Part shown: in pieces, positions 1 to 8,028 of the stretch | Position numbering within the stretch: the stretch's first letter is position 1 | Layout: every line of letters begins with the position of its first letter | Origin: JAPWJZ01 sp035626855 | GTDB lineage: Bacteria; Pseudomonadota; Alphaproteobacteria; Micavibrionales; UBA2020 | Reading direction: 5' to 3' | NCBI GenBank assembly: GCA_035626855.1 | Contig: DASPMW010000086.1 | Span: 1-62,008, forward strand | Length of the DNA stretch: 62,008 nt | Position numbers and translations under genes: made by a program | The notes under the pieces: model-generated | What the model was told of the DNA's origin: nothing | Databases searched by the model: none | The model's input: the letters and a program-made list of their open reading frames with translations, nothing else

Positions 1-408
1 CTCGTGAATGCCGCCATAGACTTCCGGCGCATGGTGGCAGGTGGGCTGGCTATAGAAGCGCGCGCCATGATCCACGCCGCCCCCCTTCGGGTCATAGGCC
101 CCGAAATAGAGCCGCCGGATGCGGGCGAAGGAGATTGCGGCCGCACACATCGCGCAGGGCTCAAGCGTCACGTAGAGGTCGCAATCGGGCAGGCGGGGCG
201 CATGCCTCTGCTTGCCCCCTTCCTGCAGCACCAGGATCTCGGCATGGGCGGTCGCGTCGTGCCATGTTTCGGTCTGATTGCCCGAACGGGCAATGATGCG
301 TCCGGTCGCCGCCTCCACCAGAACCGCGCCGACTGGTATTTCGCCGCGCGCCCCGGCGGTCTTCGCTTCGGCGATCGCTTCAATCATGTATTTGTTTTGC
401 GCGTCCAT
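1..408 (-). CDS. tadA: tRNA-specific adenosine deaminase TadA (3' part missing)
   Basis: The reverse strand reads an open frame of 136 codons that runs off the left edge of the window. It starts MDAQNKYMIEAIAEAK and carries the two zinc-site signatures of the cytidine/adenosine deaminase fold: HAE (zinc-binding His and catalytic Glu) and PCAMC (the two zinc-binding cysteines). TadA converts A34 of tRNA-Arg(ACG) to inosine, so one tRNA reads three Arg codons; that tRNA lies about 5 kb away. Start chosen at the first ATG, with a second in-frame ATG at codon 8. The gene is divergent from the pseudouridine synthase, with only 18 bases between start codons. Other nucleoside deaminases share the motifs, but the overall sequence fits TadA best. 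Confidence 0.9.
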   Translation of the reverse strand, partial: MDAQNKYMIEAIAEAKTAGARGEIPVGAVLVEAATGRIIARSGNQTETWHDATAHAEILVLQEGGKQRHAPRLPDCDLYVTLEPCAMCAAAISFARIRRLYFGAYDPKGGGVDHGARFYSQPTCHHAPEVYGGIHE

Positions 409-426
409 GGGGCTAAAGTACCAGAA

Positions 427-1167
427 ATGACTGCGGAAGAGCAAAAACCTGAACGCATCGCCAAGCGCCTCGCCCGCGCGGGCGTCTGCTCGCGCCGCGA
501 TGCCGAGCGGCTGATCGCGGAGGGCCGCGTCAGACTAAATGGCGAGATTCTGGCAAGCCCCGCCCAAAATGTGACCGACCGCGATCGGATCGAGGTCGAT
601 GGCGCGCTGATTGGCCGCAAGGAACGCACCCGGCTCTGGCGTTACCATAAGCCGAACGGGCTCGTCACCAGCCACCGTGACGAAAAGGGGCGGGACACCA
701 TTTTCGACCACCTGCCGGAAGACATGCCGCGCGTGATCTCCGTGGGTCGTCTCGACCTCACTTCCGAGGGGCTGATCCTGCTCACCAATGACGGCGAACT
801 GACACGGCATCTCGAATTGCCCGCAACGGGCTGGACGCGCAAATACCGGGTGCGCGCCTTCGGCAGCATCAGCCAGCAGGAACTCGACAGCCTGAAACAG
901 GGCATTACGGTTGATGGCGTACGCTATGGGTCGATCGCAGCGACGGTCGAGCGCGAAACAGGCGATAATATCTGGATTGAAATGGTGCTGACCGAAGGCA
1001 AGAACCGCGAAATCCGCCGCGTGCTCGAATATATGGGGCTCAAGGTCAACCGCCTGATCCGCACCTCCTACGGGCCTTTCACCCTCGGCAACCTGCCGGA
1101 AGGCGCGGTCGAGGAAGTCTCGCCCCGGACAATCCGCGAAACCATCGGCGGCAAATTCAGCTCATAA
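427..1167 (+). CDS. RluB/RsuA-family pseudouridine synthase
   Basis: A 246-residue protein with an N-terminal S4 RNA-binding domain (about residues 10-55, RLARAGVCSRRDAERLI) and an RsuA/RluB-type synthase domain. The catalytic Asp is D110 in GRLDLTSEGLILLTNDG. These enzymes isomerise uridine in rRNA; RluB modifies 23S rRNA U2605, but RluF and RsuA relatives cannot be excluded, so no symbol is given. The frame is open upstream to position 4, but that part is antisense to tadA; the ATG at 427 begins where S4 homology begins. No clear Shine-Dalgarno precedes it. The secreted-protein gene follows 11 bases downstream with its AAGGA site over this stop codon, suggesting co-transcription. Confidence 0.85.
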   Translation: MTAEEQKPERIAKRLARAGVCSRRDAERLIAEGRVRLNGEILASPAQNVTDRDRIEVDGALIGRKERTRLWRYHKPNGLVTSHRDEKGRDTIFDHLPEDMPRVISVGRLDLTSEGLILLTNDGELTRHLELPATGWTRKYRVRAFGSISQQELDSLKQGITVDGVRYGSIAATVERETGDNIWIEMVLTEGKNREIRRVLEYMGLKVNRLIRTSYGPFTLGNLPEGAVEEVSPRTIRETIGGKFSS

Positions 1168-1178
1168 GGAACGACACC

Positions 1179-1889
1179 ATGCAAAAATTAATTGCGCTAC
1201 TGCTGCTCGCCTGTCTCTCATCCTCTGCCTTTGCGGCGGCGGAGGATTACAGCATTGTCCCGGACAAGCAACTGACGCTCGATCCCGCGGCGCGCGCGCA
1301 GTTCACCGTCAACATGTTCTTTGCCGGATGCTTTCGCAACTTCGCGCATCCGCGCCAGATCGACGACTGGGCGGCCCATTTCATGCGCCCGGTCGCCTCG
1401 GACAAGAATGCGAAGTTCCTCAAATCGGTGAATGCGTCATCGGGCAAGGTCTGGTACGCGAGCATCGCGGGCGGGCAGCGTCCCGCGAGCAAGACGCGCA
1501 TCGAAGGCGGGGATTTCGCCCTTATCCACGAAAACGGCCGCTGCCATATCATCGGCTTCGGCACGGATGAAAAAGCCTTTCATGCAGCCGTGAAAAAATT
1601 CGCGGAGGACGCGCGCAAGAACATGGTGGGGCGAAAGGTCGCGTACAGTTACCGGGTCGCGGACAAAGCCGACCGCAAGACGCCGCATAATCTCAGCACG
1701 GTCGTCATCAGCCATCGCGCCGGCCTGGTGTTGAATGTGGCCGCCAGCAGCGCGCCGGGCGGGCTGAACGACGAAACGGCCATCATCACCCTTTTCTCCA
1801 ACATGAGCGAAATTCCGGCGATGCCGATGCCGCCCAAGGGCGTCGATCCTGAGATTGAGAAGAAGTCGCATGAGCGTGATGGAAAATGA
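1179..1889 (+). CDS. Secreted protein of unknown function
   Basis: A 236-residue protein not recognised as any family. Residues 1-20 (MQKLIALLLLACLSSSAFAA) form a typical Sec signal peptide with an AFA-A cleavage site, so the mature protein is predicted periplasmic. It has two cysteines (in AGCF and GRC) and no repeats or membrane segments. The AAGGA ribosome site overlaps the stop of the upstream pseudouridine synthase gene, so the two are probably transcribed together. The last residues are charged (EKKSHERDGK). No function can be assigned. Confidence 0.75.
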   Translation: MQKLIALLLLACLSSSAFAAAEDYSIVPDKQLTLDPAARAQFTVNMFFAGCFRNFAHPRQIDDWAAHFMRPVASDKNAKFLKSVNASSGKVWYASIAGGQRPASKTRIEGGDFALIHENGRCHIIGFGTDEKAFHAAVKKFAEDARKNMVGRKVAYSYRVADKADRKTPHNLSTVVISHRAGLVLNVAASSAPGGLNDETAIITLFSNMSEIPAMPMPPKGVDPEIEKKSHERDGK

Positions 1890-1959
1890 TCGCTGGTTGA
1901 TCGCGTCTCCTGAATAGTCTACTTTCCCAGCAGTCCATTCATAACGCCAAGGAGCCGCC

Positions 1960-2439
1960 ATGCCCGCAACGACCGTCAACCAGGAAGAAGTCCTGAAAGT
2001 CCTGAACAAGATCCTGGAAGCGGAACTCGCCGGCGTCGTGCGCTACATGCACTACTCGCTCATGATCTTCGGCCACAACCGTATTCCGATCGTGTCCTGG
2101 CTGCGCAGCCAGGCGACGGAATCGATGGACCATGCGCAGCAGGCGGGCGAGCTCATCACCCATTTCGGCGGGCACCCCTCGCTCGGCATCGGACCCCTGC
2201 TCGAATCCCACAAGCATGACGTCAGCGATATCCTGCGCGAATCCATGGCGCATGAGAAAGCGACGCTCGAGCATTACGTCGAACTGCTGAAGCTCGTCGA
2301 GGGAAAATCGGTGCTGCTCGAAGAATATGCGCGCGACCTGATCCGCCAGGAAGAGCTGCACACGGGCGATGTCGACAAGATGCTGCGCCGCCCGGGCGAG
2401 ATCCGCCCCGTCGGCAACCAGGGCGGCGAGCAGCATTAA
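1960..2439 (+). CDS. Ferritin-like / bacterioferritin-family protein
   Basis: A 159-residue, mostly helical protein of ferritin size. The pattern resembles bacterioferritin: Glu at 20/22 in the first helix, ESMDH at 54-58 in the second, HEKATLEHY in the third and RQEELH in the fourth. It probably binds or stores iron. Aligned on H58, the usual ExxH diiron ligand of helix 2 falls on Ser55, with Glu54 one residue earlier, so the metal site may differ from textbook Bfr. M56 sits where Bfr has its haem-ligand Met. The start ATG has AAGGAG nine bases upstream. It is convergent with the antiporter gene, 9 bases apart. Confidence 0.8.
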   Translation: MPATTVNQEEVLKVLNKILEAELAGVVRYMHYSLMIFGHNRIPIVSWLRSQATESMDHAQQAGELITHFGGHPSLGIGPLLESHKHDVSDILRESMAHEKATLEHYVELLKLVEGKSVLLEEYARDLIRQEELHTGDVDKMLRRPGEIRPVGNQGGEQH

Positions 2440-2448
2440 TTTTTTTCG

Positions 2449-3690
2449 CTAGTCCTGCGCGGGTGTCAGCAGGTTCACGCCGAGCTTGCGGATCGCGATG
2501 GCGTGCAGGCGCCGCGCGATCGCGAGCCACATCGGGCTGATGAGCAGCGAGAGCGCGATCACCGAAATCATTAGCCGGTAACCGTCGGGGGAAATGACCT
2601 TCGCGGTGAGCCCGCCGGCGACGAGAATGAACGAGAATTCGCCGATCTGGCCCATGACGACGCCCGCCTGAAAGGCGCGGTACCAGGGTTCGCCGAGCCA
2701 ATGCAGGATCGCCACGTTGACGGTCGTCTTCAGGAAGGTGACGGCGGCAAGGACCAGCAGCACGATCTTCCAGTTGTCAAAAATGTAGCCGAGATCGATC
2801 AGCAGCCCGATCGACAGGAAGAATACCATCAGCAGGATCGCCTGAATCGGCTCTGCCGCCTTGTGCAGCGTGGCGCGCATGTTCGAGTTGCCGATGATGA
2901 GCCCCGCCAGGAACGCGCCGTAAGCGGTCGACAGCCCGATCAGTCCCGACAGCGTCGCCCAGGTGAAGCAGAATGCCATCGCGGCGAGAGGTATCACTTC
3001 GTGCCGCGACACGATCCAGTCCGACATCGGCAGGTTGACGCGGTCGCGCTTGGAAAGGAACAGGCTGACAGCGACCAGCAACCCGATCGCTATCGCAAGC
3101 TTGAGCAGGATCATCAGCGTGGTTGCCTGCGCGCCGAGTGCGGCCCCGTTGGCGGCATTGGCATGGTTGCTGCCGAAGGCGCCGATGATCAGCAGCATGG
3201 GGATGACCGCGAGATCCTGCGCGACGAGCACGGAAACAGTGGTGCGCCCGACAGGCGTGCGCAGCTCGTCCGTCTCCTCCAGGATTTTGATGGCGACAGC
3301 GGTGGACGACAGCGCCGTCGCGAAAGCGATGACGACGATGCGCTCCAGCGTCCAGTCGAGGAAATGGCCGATGCCCCAGAACACCGCAAGTGCCGCCGCG
3401 ATCTGCAGCACCGCCGCGGACAGGGCCGTTTTGTAAACTGTCTTGAAGCTGCGCAGACTGAGCTCCATGCCGATCAGGAAAAGCAGCATGATAACGCCAA
3501 GCTCGGCCAGTACCTGCACCATCTCGGTGCTTTCGACGAGCTTGAGGCCCGTGGGGCCGAGCGCGACCCCTGCCAGGATATAGCCGACGATCGCGGGCTG
3601 GCGCAGTCGGATGAGGGCAAGCCCGCAGAGCAGCGCCGCCGTGGTGACGAGCGCGATGGAGGTCAATGTGTCGATATGATCGGGGGCCAT
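2449..3690 (-). CDS. CPA2-family cation:proton antiporter (KefB-like, membrane domain only)
   Basis: A polytopic membrane protein of 413 residues with about 11-12 hydrophobic segments and typical Na+/H+ exchanger (PF00999) motifs: GYILAGVALGPTG near the start, LFLIGMELSL, ALSSTAVAIKILEE and AQDLAVIP. It probably exchanges K+ or Na+ for H+ at the inner membrane. It lacks the C-terminal TrkA-N (RCK) domain of KefB and KefC. I chose the ATG at 3688-3690 because the alternative at 3727-3729 lies inside the terminator hairpin of the upstream gene and would add 13 residues encoded by it. A second antiporter of the same type is at 11574-12782. Confidence 0.85.
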   Translation of the reverse strand: MAPDHIDTLTSIALVTTAALLCGLALIRLRQPAIVGYILAGVALGPTGLKLVESTEMVQVLAELGVIMLLFLIGMELSLRSFKTVYKTALSAAVLQIAAALAVFWGIGHFLDWTLERIVVIAFATALSSTAVAIKILEETDELRTPVGRTTVSVLVAQDLAVIPMLLIIGAFGSNHANAANGAALGAQATTLMILLKLAIAIGLLVAVSLFLSKRDRVNLPMSDWIVSRHEVIPLAAMAFCFTWATLSGLIGLSTAYGAFLAGLIIGNSNMRATLHKAAEPIQAILLMVFFLSIGLLIDLGYIFDNWKIVLLVLAAVTFLKTTVNVAILHWLGEPWYRAFQAGVVMGQIGEFSFILVAGGLTAKVISPDGYRLMISVIALSLLISPMWLAIARRLHAIAIRKLGVNLLTPAQD

Positions 3691-3708
3691 GCTGGGTGCA
3701 ATGCTAAC

Positions 3709-3752
3709 AAAAAAAACCGCGCCTGACATCGAATTTGTCAGGCGCGGTTTTT
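3709..3752 (-). terminator. Intrinsic terminator after the OmpA-like lipoprotein gene
   Basis: A near-perfect inverted repeat with arms at 3712-3728 and 3736-3752 (core ACCGCGCCTGACA), a 7-base loop, and an A-run on the plus strand that becomes a U-run on the minus-strand transcript. It starts 14 bases after the lipoprotein stop codon and ends 18 bases before the chosen antiporter start, so the antiporter needs its own promoter or read-through. Confidence 0.85.
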
Positions 3753-3765
3753 GTGATGCTTGCTT

Positions 3766-4947
3766 TTACTGCAGGTAGATATGCACTTCGCTATTGCGCG
3801 CGTCGCTGCTGTTGGCGGCGTTCAGGCGCACGCGCTCGACCGGCAGCCCCATCTGCGCGAGGGAGCGCAGCACGGCTTCCCCGTTCTTGCGGGCCTCCGA
3901 CGATGCCAGCGCGACTTCGGCAGGGTTGCCGCGCGACGGGCTGACCGCGACGAGGTCGAAGCGGGCGTTCGGATATTTGTCGAGCGCCTGTTTGACGGCG
4001 TTATAGAGCGGCGCCTGGTAGTTCACATTCGGGCGGTCGAAGCGGATGATGACAAGCGGGCGGCCGCGCGCGGGCACGGGCGCATTGCGGTACATTTCCG
4101 CATTTGCTTCCGTCGCGCGCTTGTACAGCGTGTTGGAAATGTTCTGGCCATACAGGTCGCCGTTGCTGATCGCGAGCGACAGCGTCTGCATATTCGCGCG
4201 CTCGGAGCGCAGGTATGCGCCGCGGCGGTTGATCTCGTCGCCGACGGTGGTCAGCAGGCGGTTGAGGTTGACGATCTCCTGGTTGACGTTGTCCTCCAGT
4301 GCGCGCAGGCGGTCGTGATCATTTTTCACCGCGCCGGACAGGCCATAGGCGCCGCGCACGTTCTCCTGCAGGTAGCTCGCCTTCGACGCTTCATTGGCGA
4401 GGTCGGACGACAGGTCGTTCAGGAAGCCCGCGCTCTGCGACAGGCTGTCGAGGCGCTTTTCCGCCGCGTTCCAGCGCTCGACAAGCACCGGATTGCCGGG
4501 CGTGGTGCCGGATTGCAGCTCGGTGTTGATGGCGGCGATGTACTCGTAATATTTGGCGGCATCGGCGTCGCTTTTCGACTGCAGCGCATCAAGGCGGCTC
4601 TGGAATTTCGACGTGCTGCCCTGCAGCGCGGAGAGGTCGCGGCTGAGGTCGTTAACCTTGCGCGAGACTTGCGTTTCCACGTTGGAGCGGTAATAGGGCG
4701 TCTTGTTCGACAGGTCGACGTCGTTGTCATCCGCCATCAGGGTATCGCGCGAGCCGCGGCGGTAGATCACCTCGGGGGCGGGGGCGTTGGTCGTCTGCAG
4801 CGCGGGGCGGGCGGTCGCGGTCTGCGGCGGCGGGGGCGTCATGCCGCTGTCGGTGGAGCTTGCCAGATGACCGTCGGCCGTGCAGGCGCTTAACGTGGCG
4901 CTCAGCGCGCAGGCTGCAACGAATGTGCGGAGAGTGGTTTTCAGCAA
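3766..4947 (-). CDS. Lipoprotein with coiled coil and OmpA-like C-terminal domain
   Basis: A 393-residue protein starting with the TTG at 4945-4947, preceded by GAGG. Residues 1-22 form a lipoprotein signal ending in the lipobox LSAC, so Cys22 should be lipidated. A Pro/Thr-rich linker follows, then a helical heptad-rich region (about 85-280), then a C-terminal region (about 290-393) resembling the OmpA peptidoglycan-binding fold, with SSEARKNGEAVLRSLAQMGL and a late Arg (NSEVHIYLQ). An envelope-spanning or peptidoglycan-anchoring role is inferred; the protein is not a recognised Pal. A perfect 17-base-spaced promoter candidate lies upstream and a strong terminator follows. Confidence 0.7.
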   Translation of the reverse strand: MLKTTLRTFVAACALSATLSACTADGHLASSTDSGMTPPPPQTATARPALQTTNAPAPEVIYRRGSRDTLMADDNDVDLSNKTPYYRSNVETQVSRKVNDLSRDLSALQGSTSKFQSRLDALQSKSDADAAKYYEYIAAINTELQSGTTPGNPVLVERWNAAEKRLDSLSQSAGFLNDLSSDLANEASKASYLQENVRGAYGLSGAVKNDHDRLRALEDNVNQEIVNLNRLLTTVGDEINRRGAYLRSERANMQTLSLAISNGDLYGQNISNTLYKRATEANAEMYRNAPVPARGRPLVIIRFDRPNVNYQAPLYNAVKQALDKYPNARFDLVAVSPSRGNPAEVALASSEARKNGEAVLRSLAQMGLPVERVRLNAANSSDARNSEVHIYLQ

Positions 4948-5001
4948 GGCCCTACCTCGTATTCAAAAATTACCCTGAACCGGTCTTTGGATCATTGTTC
5001 T

Positions 5002-5030
5002 TTTTAAACCACAAATCCAAGGACTTGCAA
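5002..5030 (-). promoter_or_regulatory. Candidate sigma-70 promoter for the lipoprotein gene
   Basis: On the minus strand, TTGCAA (5025-5030) and TTAAAA (5002-5007) are separated by 17 bases, about 55 bases before the TTG start at 4947. Matches are 5/6 and 4/6 to consensus. Prediction by eye only. Confidence 0.4.
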
Positions 5031-5175
5031 TATTGAATCGCCCCCCGCGCGCGTCTTTCGCGAGATTCAGCAAAGGGATGGCAGGATTGTCATTTTCATA
5101 AGCGTCGCGGCAGCGCGCTTTACGCCGCGCGGTGCATGCGCAGCGCATGGCGCGCGCGACAACCGCGCAATTCCC

Positions 5176-5202
5176 TTGCGCTTCCCATCCGAATCTTATA
5201 GA
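5176..5202 (+). promoter_or_regulatory. Candidate promoter of the tRNA-Arg gene
   Basis: TTGCGC (5176-5181) and TATAGA (5197-5202) are spaced 15 bases apart, 14 bases before the mature tRNA 5' end. The spacing is short but the position suits a tRNA promoter. Confidence 0.4.
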
Positions 5203-5215
5203 AACCATAAGTCTT

Positions 5216-5292
5216 GCGCCCGTAGCTCAACTGGATAGAGCATCTGACTACGGATCAGAAGGTTAGGAGTTCGAATCTCTTCGGGCGCGCCA
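5216..5292 (+). tRNA. tRNA-Arg(ACG)
   Basis: A 77-base cloverleaf reads by eye. The acceptor stem is GCGCCCG paired with CGGGCGC. The D-arm contains GCTC/GAGC. The anticodon stem TCTGA/TCAGA holds the loop CTACGGA, giving anticodon ACG. The T-loop is TTCGAAT, followed by discriminator G and an encoded CCA at 5290-5292. A34 is the classic target of TadA, which is encoded at the left edge of the window. No obvious terminator follows before the cyclase gene. Confidence 0.97.
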
Positions 5293-5376
5293 TTCTCCTA
5301 AAATCATTGGAAATTCCGGTTGCCCTTATGAACGAGGGCGACCTAACATCGGTTTGCGCAACAATTCAGGCAGGCC

Positions 5377-6753
5377 ATGGAAACATCCCCTAACCAAGTG
5401 CAGCTGACCGCCGGCGATATCCAGGTCATCGACCAGTTCCGCCGTCAGAAAAGCACGGCGGTCCTGACCATCCTGTTCACGGACATCAAGGGCTTTACCC
5501 AGATCACGGAGGAGCAGGGGGAGGCTTATTCCAACAACCTGCGCCGCGCACATGACGCGCTGGTCGTGCCGATCATTGAGCGCGATGGCGGCGGGCGGGT
5601 GATCAAGCATATCGGCGATTCCGTGATGGCGGTGTTCTCGGAACCCTCCACGGCGGTCGCCCGCGCGCTCGAGGTGCAGGAAAAACTGGCGGCCTTCAAC
5701 CGCGAGCATCCCGAGCTGGCGGATATCGAGGTCCGCATCGGATTGCATTCGGGGCAGGTGACGACCGAAGACAACGTGAGCGGCGATGTCTTTGGCCGCC
5801 ACGTCAACCGCGCGGCGCGGGTCGAGGCGCTCGCGGATGGCGGCCAGATCCTCGTGACATATCCCGTTTTTGACAGCGCGCGCGGATGGCTCAACGAAAA
5901 TTCGGAAACGCCGGCGGCCTGGGCGCGTCACGGCCGCTATGCGCTGAAGGGCATCGCCGAGCCGATCGAGATTTACGAGGTCCACAACCCGAAACGCGTG
6001 CAGCCGAAAGCGCCGCCGGGCGCGCTGCCCGCAGGCGGCCATTCGCTGAAACGGATGGCGGGCGCCGCGCTGGCGCTGATCTTGCTTGCCGCCGCCGGCA
6101 CTTATTTCTTCATCAAATTCGCCAACAGCACGCCAGAAGTCAGCCTCGTCGATTACAATAGCGACTGGGCCAAGATGTTCGACGGAACACCGTTCCATGT
6201 CGGCGGACAGCCGGGGGATCATATCCGTCCGCTGCTCACCCCGTTAAAAACCGGGCACTACATGCTGTTCGCCGATCGCAGCCAGATCGTGCGCTTCTTC
6301 GCGCCGTTTGATGTGAAGCCGGGCAAGAACCTGCTGGAAATGAAGTTCGACCGCGTCGAGCTGCCAGGCATGTCGCGTCGCGTGATGTTCAGCCCCGACG
6401 AGCCCGCTGTTGTGCGCGACAGCCAAGATACCACCTATATCTCCTACGACGCCGATATGAAGCCGCATGAGAACAAGGCGCATATCGATCTCGAGGTGAA
6501 GGTGGAGCCCGATCCCGCCGATGCCAAACGCCTGAAGTTCACCTGCAGTTGGGCGGTAATCCTGAACGGCAAGGAAATCACGCGCGACAGCGTCACCGAT
6601 TACAACCGCGCCGACGATCCGGAAACGCACCGGCCGCCGTGGAAAACGCTGTGGAGCGATGATTTCCACTTTTATTACCTCTCGTATTACATGAGCGGCA
6701 ATAGCGCGGAATTTACGCTGGAAGCGAATTTCGCGGATTACAAGAACCGATAG
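5377..6753 (+). CDS. Membrane-anchored class III adenylate/guanylate cyclase
   Basis: A 458-residue protein with an N-terminal class III cyclase domain (about 28-200), one membrane helix (about 226-248) and a C-terminal region of about 210 residues predicted outside the cytoplasm. Metal-binding aspartates are D36 (FTDIKGF) and D81 (GDSVMAVF). K77 and D137 fit the adenine-specifying Lys/Asp pair, and N144/R148 (VNRAAR) the transition-state residues, so the enzyme looks intact and probably makes cAMP. Class III domains are usually C-terminal to the sensor; here the order is reversed. The outer domain has no family I recognise and may sense an envelope signal. The neighbours give no clue to the pathway. 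Confidence 0.85.
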   Translation: METSPNQVQLTAGDIQVIDQFRRQKSTAVLTILFTDIKGFTQITEEQGEAYSNNLRRAHDALVVPIIERDGGGRVIKHIGDSVMAVFSEPSTAVARALEVQEKLAAFNREHPELADIEVRIGLHSGQVTTEDNVSGDVFGRHVNRAARVEALADGGQILVTYPVFDSARGWLNENSETPAAWARHGRYALKGIAEPIEIYEVHNPKRVQPKAPPGALPAGGHSLKRMAGAALALILLAAAGTYFFIKFANSTPEVSLVDYNSDWAKMFDGTPFHVGGQPGDHIRPLLTPLKTGHYMLFADRSQIVRFFAPFDVKPGKNLLEMKFDRVELPGMSRRVMFSPDEPAVVRDSQDTTYISYDADMKPHENKAHIDLEVKVEPDPADAKRLKFTCSWAVILNGKEITRDSVTDYNRADDPETHRPPWKTLWSDDFHFYYLSYYMSGNSAEFTLEANFADYKNR

Positions 6754-6781
6754 CCGTTAATTATCAACCGCTTAATTGATA

Positions 6782-6810
6782 TTGAATTTCCCCGGTTTTT
6801 AGATTATACA
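6782..6810 (+). promoter_or_regulatory. Candidate sigma-70 promoter for the repeat protein gene
   Basis: TTGAAT (6782-6787) and TATACA (6805-6810) have a 17-base spacer in an AT-rich gap and lie 18 bases upstream of the ATG at 6829. The predicted leader is only about 12 bases and contains the GAGGG ribosome site. Confidence 0.5.
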
Positions 6811-6828
6811 TAATAATCGAGGGATTTC

Positions 6829-8028
6829 ATGACGTCGGTCACAGATGTAAAAGACGCGGCTTTCCGCCAGAGCCTGCTCGACGGCACGCTCGACGAATTC
6901 CGCGCGCGCGTGGCGCCTTATCGTGACGATGCCGCCGCGCGGCGCGAAATCCAGCAGTTTCTGTACAACGCGCCCAAGACCAACCTCAATTGGCAGAAAA
7001 ACGAAGCGCTGCGGCTCCACAAAGAATTGCCGACGGGCGAGATCACGGTCGACCGCGTGCTCGCGGCCGAGGTCGAGCGGTTGCGCGAGCGCATGGCGAC
7101 GGGCGACCTCAAGTCGCTGAAGGATGTGCCCTTCGAATTTGCCGAGGGCGCGCTCGAAAACTTGCGCAAAAGCGCCACGGGAAAGCTGACCGGCCGTGAT
7201 GTCAAAAAACTTTTCAATTCATCCGTCGTATCGCGCCTCCAGTCCTATGCCGGCGCTCACGGACATATTGACCGGATGCGCCGACAATTCCCGGACTTGC
7301 GCCTTGTCGTTCAGCTTTACAAGGGCGAGGTCACGGTCAACGCGGTATCGGATACCGAGGAGCGCAAAAAAGCGGAGGCCAAGCAGGCCCTGCAGGAGCA
7401 GGGCGCGCAATTCGCGGCCATTGAGGACCTGCAGGAATTCATCGATGCCGTGGCGGCGACCGCGCATGACAGCAAGCTGCGCACCGCAATCAAGGCGGAA
7501 TTGCGGGCAAGGGGCGATGTCTCGCTGCTCAGCTGGCAGAAACAGGAAGCGCTGGCGGTCTTCGGCAAGGGGCAGGTGCCGGAGGCAAATCAATTGACAG
7601 CACCGCAGCGCATGAAAGCGGCGATCGAGGATAGCCAGACGCATATGACCTCCCAGTTCAACGCGGCCGTGCAGGAAATGACGGTCGTCGCTGGAGCGCC
7701 TGCCGTTTCGGCGCTCGCCACGCTCGCCACCACCCCGGGGCCGGAAGGCCGGTTCCTGAGCGGACCGGCGCTCGTGAATGACCTCTTTGCGACACCGGTG
7801 ATCAAGTGGATGTCGCAACACTGGCAGGAAGCGGCGGCCTATGTGAAAGCCTATCCCGATGCCCAACTATTGGTCGAAACGCTGCCGGAGCGTGGACAGC
7901 TCGCGAGTCCTGTCTTCTATTCCCCCGGCGCCGATTTCAACCAATGGAAATCCCATCCGGCGGTGGGCAAGCTATTGACCGCGCCCGGCACCGCGCGGTT
8001 CCAGCGCAAGCCTGTGCCGTCCTCCTAG
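6829..8028 (+). CDS. Unknown cytoplasmic protein with an internal duplication
   Basis: A 399-residue protein of no family I recognise. It has no signal peptide or membrane segment and is rich in charged helices. Two related units are visible. Unit one (about 16-72) has LDEF, a charged helix and NLNWQKNEAL with W55. Unit two (about 197-255) has LQEF, a charged helix and LLSWQKQEAL with W236. The Phe-to-Trp distance is 31 and 32 residues, so this is probably an ancient duplication. The last 110 residues contain TTPGPEGRFLSGPALVNDLF and are not repetitive. It has its own promoter candidate and a GAGGG site. Its stop overlaps that of the convergent nitronate monooxygenase gene (shared CTAG). Confidence 0.7.
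   Translation: MTSVTDVKDAAFRQSLLDGTLDEFRARVAPYRDDAAARREIQQFLYNAPKTNLNWQKNEALRLHKELPTGEITVDRVLAAEVERLRERMATGDLKSLKDVPFEFAEGALENLRKSATGKLTGRDVKKLFNSSVVSRLQSYAGAHGHIDRMRRQFPDLRLVVQLYKGEVTVNAVSDTEERKKAEAKQALQEQGAQFAAIEDLQEFIDAVAATAHDSKLRTAIKAELRARGDVSLLSWQKQEALAVFGKGQVPEANQLTAPQRMKAAIEDSQTHMTSQFNAAVQEMTVVAGAPAVSALATLATTPGPEGRFLSGPALVNDLFATPVIKWMSQHWQEAAAYVKAYPDAQLLVETLPERGQLASPVFYSPGADFNQWKSHPAVGKLLTAPGTARFQRKPVPSS

Noticed and set aside
4..426. N-terminal extension of the pseudouridine synthase
   Set aside because: This stretch is the antisense of tadA, whose HAE and PCAMC motifs are intact; the S4 domain begins just after the ATG at 427.
2701..4893. Long plus-strand frames opposite the antiporter and the lipoprotein genes
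   Set aside because: They lie antisense to genes with clear motifs and have low-complexity Arg/Ala/Asp-rich products.
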